From the NCBI GenBank assembly GCA_047631875.1, contig JBLIAZ010000049.1:1-14229 (forward strand): a DNA stretch of 14,229 bases, given 5' to 3'. Origin of the DNA: JBLIAZ01 sp047631875 (GTDB taxonomy: Bacteria > Bacteroidota > Bacteroidia > Flavobacteriales_C > GCA-002722245). The position numbers and the translations under genes are program-made. Shown piece after piece: positions 1 to 6,443 of this stretch. Each line of letters begins with the position of its first letter. Position 1 is the first letter of the stretch. The notes beneath the pieces were generated by a model. The model saw only the letters and a program-made list of their open reading frames with translations, did no database searches and was not told the origin of the DNA.

Positions 1-1
1 A

Positions 2-400
2 AACATAGGAATCAGTAAAGAATTTAATGTTTTTGAATTGGTGAAAGCCTTGGCTAATCGAGATAACAGTAAGTGTTTAAGTATCGCGGATTATTTTTCA
101 AAAAACAGTAAAAATCATCCTTTCGTATTGACAGTCAGCACTTTATATAATTTTTTTAGTAAAGTAATGTTGGTTCACTTTGCCCCATCATCATCGCCAG
201 ATGTACTTTCTAAAATATTAAAAACCAATAGATTTTTCATCAAAGATTATCAAACGGCTTCCTTGAGGTACAACAGAAAAGAGGTGGCAGAAAACATTCA
301 TTTTCTTGCCGAATATGACATGAAATCAAAAGGAGTAAACAATGTTTCTGTGGGCGAAGGAGAACTCATTAAGGAGCTAGTCTTTAAATTGTTACACTAA
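2..400 (+). CDS. holA: DNA polymerase III subunit delta, C-terminal part (partial at window start)
   Basis: This is the clamp-loader delta subunit, which opens the beta sliding clamp during replication. Only the last 132 residues are present; the reading frame is open from base 2, so the true start lies outside the window. The visible part begins with NIGISKEFNVFELVKALANRD and continues through a FSKNSKNHPFVLTVSTLYNF stretch. This is the pattern of the Bacteroidota HolA C-terminal helical domain, in which a residue block resembling 'NVFEL-KAL--RD' is followed by 'NPKNNP' and a helix with YxFFSK. The TTG at 38 is not a credible start because the HolA similarity continues upstream of it. The gene ends in TAA and faces the DUF4286 gene at 441 in convergent orientation, with 40 bases between them and no obvious hairpin terminator. 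The assignment rests on remembered family patterns, not a search. Confidence 0.85.
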   Translation, partial: NIGISKEFNVFELVKALANRDNSKCLSIADYFSKNSKNHPFVLTVSTLYNFFSKVMLVHFAPSSSPDVLSKILKTNRFFIKDYQTASLRYNRKEVAENIHFLAEYDMKSKGVNNVSVGEGELIKELVFKLLH

Positions 401-440
401 GGTTTTTAGCACTTTTATCATCCTAATTCTTGGGGCTCAA

Positions 441-743
441 CTACTGCAGCTTTTCTAATTTCGTATAAAAAGAGGCAAATTTACCACTGTATTTCTGATG
501 AAGTTCTTGCTCGATATTTTCCTTCTTCTCAATCAAGTATTGCTCAAGTATGTCGATGCTTTCACATGTCAGTTGAATATTAAAAGCCAGGTCCATGCCT
601 TGTTCTGGGATGATTTTAGTGTGCTGAAATTCAGTAAAATACCCGCTTGCCATTAGTTGTGGAATGTGGTTGGATTTCATGTATTCAATCCACTCTTTTT
701 CGATACTGGTTTCTATGGCAAATGTGATGCTGTAAATTATCAT
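441..743 (-). CDS. DUF4286 family protein
   Basis: This is a 100-residue protein of the DUF4286 family, which is common in Bacteroidota and has no established function. The N-terminus (MIIYSITFAIETSIEKEW, then HIPQLMASGYF at about 26-36) has the family pattern: a first beta strand, an amphipathic helix with a conserved W, and an H-I-P motif. The predicted fold is a small alpha/beta ferredoxin-like or dimeric alpha-beta-barrel domain; this is inferred from the strand/helix pattern. There is no signal peptide or membrane segment, so it should be cytoplasmic. Its ATG overlaps the TGA of the upstream membrane-protein gene (bases 740-743, ATGA), which indicates one transcript and probable translational coupling. 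The gene ends convergently with holA. Confidence 0.85.
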   Translation of the reverse strand: MIIYSITFAIETSIEKEWIEYMKSNHIPQLMASGYFTEFQHTKIIPEQGMDLAFNIQLTCESIDILEQYLIEKKENIEQELHQKYSGKFASFYTKLEKLQ

Positions 744-1693
744 TTGCTTTGCAGGTTCAGGTGTTGTTCAAAATCTTCTGGTAAATGTTGGTTTTTAAAA
801 TGTACTTTCAGATTGAATCCAAATTTTTGTTTTAAAATGAGATAAGTTTTTTTTGTCCCTTTTTGCAAGCTTATAATTTCTGAAAAATCAATGACATTAG
901 GTAGGGCTTTTCTGCTGTATTTGTAAGGGATCAAAAGCGCCAATAAAAACAATGCAATCACCACATAATCAACGTAGTTCGTATGAACAGAAGCGATGGT
1001 GTTTATTTTAATAGCAATGCTAATCAGTATCATTGACATCAAGAAATAAGCGATACCTCGTAAATACTGATAACTGTCAGTTCTTGCCTTGTCGTAAATG
1101 TGGTTTTGAGTGTAGTACAGCGTTTGATTTTTACTGGAATAGGAAGAGGTTTCATTCAACGGAATTTGAAAATCCTCGATCTTAATTTTGTCAACTTCTG
1201 GCGATTCACTTAACTTACCAGTATGTTCCGCTACGTTTTTGGCGTGAGTTAAAGTGCTTTCGGAATCATATAATTGTAAAGGTATGAACGATTTTACCCC
1301 TTCGCTTTCAATAAAAACATCCATGTAATTGAATCCCATTTTCCCTCTTTTTAATTGTATTTCACTGATTTTAATGATGGGAATAATTTTTGTTTTGTTG
1401 ATAGGCAGCTTGTATCTTTTTAATTGTCTTAAATCCCACAAGGACACAAACATTAGTAAAATCAAAGGGTAAAACTGAGACCAAATTGCTGCGGTAATAA
1501 ATACAAAAGTGAAAAGTATGTTCAGTACAATTCGGAATTTTTTATAATTCTTAGTTTTCGACAAATCGTAACTGAAATTTGTGAATTTAGGTTTTTGGAC
1601 ATTGTTAACCACGAAAAAATCCTCCGTAAGATGACAGAACATCCCGTTTTGTAAATTTATTGTCGCTTGTACAGTGCTTTTTGTGGCGCTCAT
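740..1693 (-). CDS. membrane protein with internally duplicated domain, function unknown
   Basis: I do not recognise this 317-residue protein as a named family. It appears to be two related halves. Each half has a short N-terminal segment with hydrophobic/aromatic residues (about 18-30; 190-202), a pair of membrane segments (about 53-71 and 73-88; 211-230 and 241-257), a basic linker, then a soluble beta-rich segment starting with an I-x-x-S-E-I motif (IIKISEIQLKRG at 106-117; VIDFSEIISLQKG at 267-279). The soluble parts look like small PH-like or YcxB-like cytoplasmic domains, but that is a guess from the strand pattern. The ATG at 1693 is the only start before an in-frame stop about 16 bases upstream. 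The gene is transcribed away from prfB and overlaps the DUF4286 gene by 4 bases, so the two probably form an operon. Confidence 0.75.
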   Translation of the reverse strand: MSATKSTVQATINLQNGMFCHLTEDFFVVNNVQKPKFTNFSYDLSKTKNYKKFRIVLNILFTFVFITAAIWSQFYPLILLMFVSLWDLRQLKRYKLPINKTKIIPIIKISEIQLKRGKMGFNYMDVFIESEGVKSFIPLQLYDSESTLTHAKNVAEHTGKLSESPEVDKIKIEDFQIPLNETSSYSSKNQTLYYTQNHIYDKARTDSYQYLRGIAYFLMSMILISIAIKINTIASVHTNYVDYVVIALFLLALLIPYKYSRKALPNVIDFSEIISLQKGTKKTYLILKQKFGFNLKVHFKNQHLPEDFEQHLNLQSK

Positions 1694-1744
1694 TAATACA
1701 AAGTTTGTTTAAAAGGTTAACTTCGGGTGAAATTAATTCTAGTA

Positions 1745-1752
1745 CAAAAGTA
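1745..1752 (-). promoter_or_regulatory. candidate Bacteroidota -7 box for the membrane-protein/DUF4286 operon
   Basis: On the minus strand the bases read TACTTTTG, matching the Bacteroidota -7 consensus TAnnTTTG. The box lies inside a perfect 12-base palindrome, GTACTTTTGTAC (1742-1753). It would start a transcript with a leader of roughly 45 bases before the ATG at 1693. No good TTTG -33 element is visible at the usual distance, and the box sits only a few bases upstream of the prfB ATG on the other strand. This is a weak prediction. Confidence 0.3.
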
Positions 1753-1759
1753 CAACATA

Positions 1760-2840
1760 ATGATTACTTCAGAACATTTAAAATCGCTTCTCAAACGTAT
1801 TGATACGTTAGGAAGCCATCTTTGACATCCCTGGTCGAAAAATAACCCTTCAAGAGGAGGAAGAAAAAACACAATTACCTAATTTTTGGGATAGTCCTAA
1901 AAAGGCTGAAGTGATTTTACGTGAAATAAAAGGTAAGAAAAACATCATAGAGGAGTTCGAAGAAGTTAAAACATCCTTGGATGATTTAGCTGTATTGTAC
2001 GAGTTTTATGGAGAAGGAGAAGCTGAGGAGTCCGACGTTGATACAGCACATAAGGAAGCTAAAGAACTGTTGGAAAACGTGGAGTTTAAGACCATGCTTA
2101 AAACTGAAGAGGACAAGCTAAGTTGTGTGCTTGAAATTAATCCTGGAGCTGGAGGGACTGAAAGTCAAGATTGGGCATCAATGATCATGAGGATGTACAT
2201 CATGTTTGGCGAAAAAAATGGTTTCAAAGTGAAACAAGTGGACGTTCAGGATGGAGAAACTGCTGGAATAAAATCGTGTACCTTGGAGTTTGAGGGTGAT
2301 TATGCGTACGGTTATTTAAAGGGAGAAAATGGGGTGCACCGGTTGGTAAGGTTGTCGCCTTTCGACAGTGCTAACAAACGTCACACTTCATTTGCGTCGG
2401 TTTATGTTTATCCTATGATTGATGATTCCATTGAAATTAACATTAATCCTGCTGATATTACTTGGGACACTTTCAGGGCTGGAGGTGCTGGTGGGCAAAA
2501 TGTAAACAAAGTGGAAACTGCTGTTCGTTTGACACATGCTCCTTCGGGCATCATCATTAAAAATCAAGAATCACGATCGCAACTTCAAAATAAGGACAAG
2601 GCACTACAAATGTTAAAGTCTCAATTGTATGAAGCTGAAATGAGGATTCGCATGGAAAAGCAAAATGAAGTGGAGGGAAATAAGAGATCAATAGAGTGGG
2701 GTTCTCAAATAAGAAACTACGTTTTTCATCCTTACAAATTGGTGAAAGATTTACGCTCAGCTCATGAAACTAGCAACGTGCAAAATGTCATGGATGGTGA
2801 TTTAATGCCGTTCATTAAGTCTTATTTAATGGGGCAGTAA
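1760..2840 (+). CDS. prfB: peptide chain release factor 2, with programmed +1 frameshift
   Basis: RF2 recognises UGA and UAA stop codons and triggers peptide release on the ribosome. Translation starts at the ATG at 1760, runs 21 codons to CTT (1820-1822), meets an in-frame TGA (1823-1825), and must shift +1 so that decoding continues from GAC at 1824. The joined protein is about 359 residues, the usual RF2 length. Key motifs in the joined protein are the stop-recognition SPF at about 199-201 (context RLSPFDSANKRHTSF) and the catalytic GGQ at about 244-246 (context RAGGAGGQNVNKVETAV). The residues just after the shift, DIPGRK and then FWDSPKKA, fit the normal RF2 N-terminal domain. A plain open frame would wrongly begin at the GTG at 1911 and lose about 50 residues. 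The gene is divergent from the membrane-protein operon and convergent with murQ, with 24 bases between. No Shine-Dalgarno is visible before the ATG. Confidence 0.97.
1810..1826 (+). promoter_or_regulatory. prfB programmed +1 ribosomal frameshift site
   Basis: The bases AGGAAGCCATCTTTGAC hold the three expected elements of the RF2 autoregulatory shift: a purine-rich Shine-Dalgarno-like stretch (AGGAAG, 1810-1815), the slippery CTT codon, and TGA followed by C, a poor termination context. When RF2 is scarce the ribosome pauses at TGA and slips from CTT to TTT, giving full-length RF2. The internal Shine-Dalgarno is weaker than the E. coli AGGGGG and lies about one base further from CTT. Confidence 0.92.
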
Positions 2841-2864
2841 GTTGTGTTTATGTGGTTTTAGGAG

Positions 2865-3689
2865 TCAAGACTTTAAATGATTATTCACAGCTTTTCTCAC
2901 ACTTCCATGAGCCTCAAGTAATTCAGCTGCTTTGTCGTTTGAAATTCCTGTTTCATCCACTATCATTTTAATTGCTCGTTGTACAAGCTTGGCATTACTC
3001 AATTGCATGTCTACCATTTTGTTGCCCTTTACCTTTCCTAGTTTGATCATTGTGGCAGTGGAAAGCATATTCAGAATGAGTTTTTGAGCTGTTCCTGCTT
3101 TCATTCTCGTACTTCCTGTGACGAATTCAGGTCCTACCACAGCTACCACTGGGTGTTTTGCTGTGTAAGCCAAGGGGCTCTTTGCATTACAAGTGATGCA
3201 TCCAGTTATTATTCCAAGTTCGTTACATCTTTCTAGTGCACCAATGACATAAGGGGTAGTGCCACTAGCCGCAATCCCTATGACTACGTCTTTTTTGTTG
3301 ATGTCGTGTTTTTCTAAGTCATTCCACCCTTGTTTATTATCGTCTTCAGCGTTTTCCACAGCTTTACGAATAGCAGATTCTCCTCCAGCAATGATTCCTA
3401 CTACTAATTCATGTGGTACTCCAAAGGTGGGCGGGCATTCGCTTGCGTCTACTACACCTAGTCGTCCACTGGTGCCAGCTCCCATGTAGAATAGTCTACC
3501 GCCGAGTTCAAGTTGTTGTACTACTGTGTTGACTAGGTTTTCGATTTCGGGAATAATTCCTTCAATCACTTGCGCTACAGTTTGATCCTCTTTGTTTATG
3601 TTTTTTAGCAAATCAACAGTAGCCATTTTTTCTAAATGACTGTAATTTGATTCTTTTTCTGTAGATTTTTCGAATCCTTTTTTTTGCAT
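2865..3689 (-). CDS. murQ: N-acetylmuramic acid 6-phosphate etherase
   Basis: MurQ cleaves the D-lactyl ether of MurNAc 6-phosphate to give GlcNAc 6-phosphate and lactate, a cytoplasmic step in recycling cell-wall sugars. The 274-residue protein is a single SIS (sugar isomerase) domain with family signatures: GAGTSGRLGVVDASECPPTFG-like loop at about 70-90, ASGTTPYV at about 141-148, and EFVTGSTRMKAGTAQK at about 188-203. Glu84 (in DASE) and Glu115 (in NAEDD) line up with the two glutamates known to matter in E. coli MurQ (83 and 114). The length is slightly below the E. coli enzyme because the C-terminal helical tail is shorter. The ATG at 3689 gives a short lysine-rich lead before the conserved EKESNYSHLEKM segment. 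It is convergent with prfB and divergent from the M48 gene. No MurNAc kinase or anhydro-MurNAc kinase gene is in the window. Confidence 0.96.
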   Translation of the reverse strand: MQKKGFEKSTEKESNYSHLEKMATVDLLKNINKEDQTVAQVIEGIIPEIENLVNTVVQQLELGGRLFYMGAGTSGRLGVVDASECPPTFGVPHELVVGIIAGGESAIRKAVENAEDDNKQGWNDLEKHDINKKDVVIGIAASGTTPYVIGALERCNELGIITGCITCNAKSPLAYTAKHPVVAVVGPEFVTGSTRMKAGTAQKLILNMLSTATMIKLGKVKGNKMVDMQLSNAKLVQRAIKMIVDETGISNDKAAELLEAHGSVRKAVNNHLKS

Positions 3690-3725
3690 AGAGGTGTTTT
3701 TTTGTTGCTGAAAATAAGATTCAAA

Positions 3726-3744
3726 GTAACAAAAAAACAGTTAC
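3726..3744. repeat. short inverted repeat in the murQ/M48 divergent intergenic region
   Basis: The arms GTAAC (3726-3730) and GTTAC (3740-3744) are separated by nine mostly A residues. The repeat overlaps the end of a near-match to a minus-strand -7 box (TTACTTTG, 3722-3729, one mismatch to TAnnTTTG) that could serve murQ. It could be an operator or part of the murQ promoter, but arms of five bases in AT-rich DNA are not strong evidence. Confidence 0.25.
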
Positions 3745-3801
3745 ATAAAATAGTGTTGATAATTCGCCTAAGACAGAAAGTGTTTGCTGTATTCATATGC
3801 G

Positions 3802-3809
3802 TATCTTTG
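3802..3809 (+). promoter_or_regulatory. candidate Bacteroidota -7 box for the M48/barrel cluster
   Basis: TATCTTTG is an exact match to TAnnTTTG. A TTTG at 3783-3786 could be the -33 element, though the 15-base spacing is shorter than usual. The box ends only four bases before the GTG start at 3814, so a transcript from it would be leaderless or nearly so. Nothing better is visible in the 124-base gap between murQ and this gene. Confidence 0.4.
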
Positions 3810-3813
3810 ATGT

Positions 3814-5763
3814 GTGAAAAATTACATTTTAACTTGTTCAATTATTTTCATTGCGTTGCTGTGCAGCAACATCATGGTGAGTCAAGTTTTGTACAGCAGT
3901 GAAAGTATACTGGTTGGTAAGCAGGTGGATAGTTTAGGAGCTGAGTATGGTGCTCTTTCAAAAGCTCAAAAAGAAGTTTTTGTTAAGACAATCACAAATT
4001 ATTCTGTTGAGTTATTTAGCAGTGATGTCTTGGATCGGAACGATGTTTTTGAATCTTACTTAAACTCTTTGGCGAAGAAGCTTAATCCGGACTTTAATAA
4101 GAAGGTGTATTTATATAAAGAGGCCTACGCTAATGCATTTACAACCTTTAGGGGTAATGTTTTTGTGCATTGGGGGTTAATTGCTGACGCTGAGAATGAG
4201 GCGTCTTTGGCTTATACAATGGGTCACGAGTTAGGTCATTTTGAAGGTGCGCATTTATACAGGTCGTTTATATCGGTTCATAACGCGACAGACTTAAACA
4301 GAGACGATGAAATCAAGAAGTGGCATCATGAGCAGGCGCAAGAGTATTATTGTGATAGTTTGGGTTTCGTTTTAGCGGCTGAAGCTGGATTTGGTTGGAA
4401 GTATGGTATGTCGGTGTTTTATGAATACTTGAGCATGGACACAATATTCAATGAGTTGGAAAAAAAAGGAGATGTGTTTAATTCGAATGGCGAGTTGATT
4501 AACGAATCTTATTATGATGACAATTCTGACACCTTGTTTTCATCGCATCCACCCACTTTGTCAAGAATTAATTTGCGAAAAAGGATGGGGAAAGGTGTGG
4601 GGAATGGCTCTGCTTATGTAACAGATAAATCGACTTTTAAAAAGTTGCAAACCCATGCTCGGTTGAAAGTGTTGAATCAGTTTTTGAATTCTAAAGAGTA
4701 TAAATACGGGTTAATTAAGGCTTTTAAATATTACTGTTTGGAACCGAGCAACAAACAATTTAAATATTATTTAATTGAATTTATTCGAAGAAAATACCAT
4801 AATAGTTCTTCGGTGTTAAAGAGAGGCTTTTTAAGTGATGTTTTTCACCTTAAACCGGGGAAGAGTATTTATGATAATTTGCGGTGGGTTTTTAGAAATA
4901 AGTCTGATTTAATTAAAGTCAAAAAGTTGATCATTCCCACGTTATTCAAAAAAGGGAACACTTATCTTGATGTAGTGTCCTCTTTGAATGCCAGCAGTGT
5001 CGCTGAATACCCTGAGTTTTATTTATCGATGGCTCTATTTCATCATAAAGATGAAAAGCTGAAGAATTACTATGTGTCAAAATATTTAAAATTATCAGAA
5101 ATAAAATTTCAAGTTTTTGCTCAAGCCTATCAAAATGACGAGTTGTTGTATGCGCTTCGTGGGAATAGTAATTCATTGTTGGTTTTTGGAGGTGTCGAAC
5201 GATCTATACGAAGTTCTGAAGGGGTTTACGAAGACTCAAAAGGGAGTACTGCTGACAAAGAGGGTAGCAGGATCATCAAATACGTAGAACGAAAAGGAAG
5301 GCGTGAGAACTGGGAATGTGTTTCCTTAAAAAGTTTAGGTACAGATGCTAATTCAAATTTCATTAAAAACAATTTACTTCCTTATTTGTATGCGAAAGCA
5401 TATTCCGAGGAGGAAGCTGGAGGGTTAAGAATTTCAGGAATGTCCTCAGAGTATTTGATATCCCCTGAACTTTGGATGTTCATGAATGATAAAAAATATA
5501 CGACAATAGCGACTTGCTATGGGTATTCGCTCCTTGATAAAGAGGTTTCTATGGTGGCGAATTTTAAAAGTCATTTTAAATCACTTGGTGGTGTGTCGTT
5601 TCACGCGACCAGTAACTACTACAATGTAGCCAGAAACTCTTATGTGTTCAGATGGATAAAATTAAAATCAAGTGATTTTAGTGTGGAGTCAAGTGAGGAG
5701 CGAGTCAAGTCGAAATTGACAAACAACGCATTAAGAACAGAAATAATACTGAAGTTGAAATGA
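3814..5763 (+). CDS. secreted M48-type zinc metallopeptidase with long unassigned C-terminal region
   Basis: This 649-residue protein has a Sec-type signal peptide (hydrophobic 5-20, likely cleavage after VSQ at about 24; the Cys at 17 does not sit in a good lipobox). A peptidase domain spans about 70-270. The zinc motif HELGH is at 138-142 inside TMGHELGHFEGAHLYR, and the third ligand is probably Glu177 in EYYCDSLG, matching the M48 ExxxD pattern with Cys where Ala is usual. A SSHPPTLSRI segment near 243-252 matches the conserved S-x-H-P-x-x-x-x-R-I tail of M48 domains, so the protease should be active. Residues from about 280 to 649 match nothing I recognise. The GTG at 3814 is chosen because it yields the complete signal peptide; the ATG at 3810 is in another frame. 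The stop overlaps the next gene's start (ATGA, 5760-5763). It should act in the periplasm or at the cell surface. Confidence 0.85.
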   Translation: MKNYILTCSIIFIALLCSNIMVSQVLYSSESILVGKQVDSLGAEYGALSKAQKEVFVKTITNYSVELFSSDVLDRNDVFESYLNSLAKKLNPDFNKKVYLYKEAYANAFTTFRGNVFVHWGLIADAENEASLAYTMGHELGHFEGAHLYRSFISVHNATDLNRDDEIKKWHHEQAQEYYCDSLGFVLAAEAGFGWKYGMSVFYEYLSMDTIFNELEKKGDVFNSNGELINESYYDDNSDTLFSSHPPTLSRINLRKRMGKGVGNGSAYVTDKSTFKKLQTHARLKVLNQFLNSKEYKYGLIKAFKYYCLEPSNKQFKYYLIEFIRRKYHNSSSVLKRGFLSDVFHLKPGKSIYDNLRWVFRNKSDLIKVKKLIIPTLFKKGNTYLDVVSSLNASSVAEYPEFYLSMALFHHKDEKLKNYYVSKYLKLSEIKFQVFAQAYQNDELLYALRGNSNSLLVFGGVERSIRSSEGVYEDSKGSTADKEGSRIIKYVERKGRRENWECVSLKSLGTDANSNFIKNNLLPYLYAKAYSEEEAGGLRISGMSSEYLISPELWMFMNDKKYTTIATCYGYSLLDKEVSMVANFKSHFKSLGGVSFHATSNYYNVARNSYVFRWIKLKSSDFSVESSEERVKSKLTNNALRTEIILKLK

Positions 5764-6434
5764 GATTGATAGCTATTATCTTATTGATTGTTTTCCCTAT
5801 CTGTTCTCAAGCTGGAAAAGCTTTTTTAGGGAAAGGTTCTCAATTTTCATTTAACATCACTGATGCCGTTGTTAAAAGGAAACTAAACCTGGAGTATACT
5901 AAGTTCTTTTCAAGGTCATATGGCTTGTCAATAGAGGGAGCATATGTGAATGATAAAGCAGAACTTAACGATGGGGTTTCATTTAGTTATTTGAAAAAGC
6001 TTACTACAAGTAATTCTTCATACATTGCGATGGATGGAGGGGAAATTTTTATCAGGTTCATGAGAGGGAACGGTTTTGAAAACAATGTCATTCCGATTGG
6101 ATATACTGTTAGTTTGGGGATTGGGTTGACTCAGTATAATATCTCAGAAAATTATTATGGGCAGCAGCTGCAGCAATCATTTACCGGTCCCACAGTTAAT
6201 TCTGATTCTAGAATAACATTAATATATGAAGTTGGTTTAAAGAGAACTTATAATTTATACAAAGCGGTGAACTTTTTTATAGGTGCCAATGGGGGATTAC
6301 TTAATGTGTTAAGTAAAGATGACAACCTGTTGTATGCCTTACCAAAAAGAGGGTTAAACAGTGCTTATTCTACATCAAATTTTGCCGGAAGGTTATACTT
6401 AAATTTAAGTTTAGGTGTAGCTATAATGCTTTAA
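5760..6434 (+). CDS. outer-membrane beta-barrel-like protein, function unknown
   Basis: This 224-residue protein begins with a clear signal peptide (hydrophobic 3-15, likely cleavage after SQA at about 18). The mature part alternates polar and hydrophobic/aromatic residues in short strands separated by polar turns, for example FSFNITDAV, LNLEYTKFF, YGLSIEGAYV, GYTVSLGIGLTQY, RITLIYEVGLKR, and finally GRLYLNLSLGVAIML at the C-terminus. This pattern fits a small outer-membrane barrel of about eight strands, as in OmpA/OmpW-like or PorT-like proteins. The last residue is Leu rather than the Phe or Trp often seen in barrels. The start codon overlaps the stop of the M48 gene, so expression is probably coupled to the peptidase. 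I do not recognise a named family. Confidence 0.7.
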   Translation: MRLIAIILLIVFPICSQAGKAFLGKGSQFSFNITDAVVKRKLNLEYTKFFSRSYGLSIEGAYVNDKAELNDGVSFSYLKKLTTSNSSYIAMDGGEIFIRFMRGNGFENNVIPIGYTVSLGIGLTQYNISENYYGQQLQQSFTGPTVNSDSRITLIYEVGLKRTYNLYKAVNFFIGANGGLLNVLSKDDNLLYALPKRGLNSAYSTSNFAGRLYLNLSLGVAIML

Positions 6435-6443
6435 ACATATCAC

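Noticed and set aside
401..440. Terminator between holA and the DUF4286 gene
   Set aside because: No stem of useful length followed by a T run could be found on either strand in this 40-base gap.
657..845. 62-codon plus-strand frame rich in Cys and Phe
   Set aside because: It is antisense to the DUF4286 and membrane-protein genes; the composition is what the reverse complement of those genes would give.
3259..3489. 76-codon plus-strand open frame opposite murQ
   Set aside because: It is a shadow of the conserved MurQ active-site region; the proline/serine-rich translation has no independent support.
3632..3902. Two 69-72 codon open frames over the murQ/M48 intergenic region, one with an ATG at 3810
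   Set aside because: They overlap the starts of murQ and the M48 gene, have low-complexity translations, and the M48 frame gives a proper signal peptide instead.
6161..6176. GCAGCAGCTGCAGC near-palindrome
   Set aside because: It encodes the Gln/Leu run GQQLQQS inside the barrel gene and has no sign of being a separate element.
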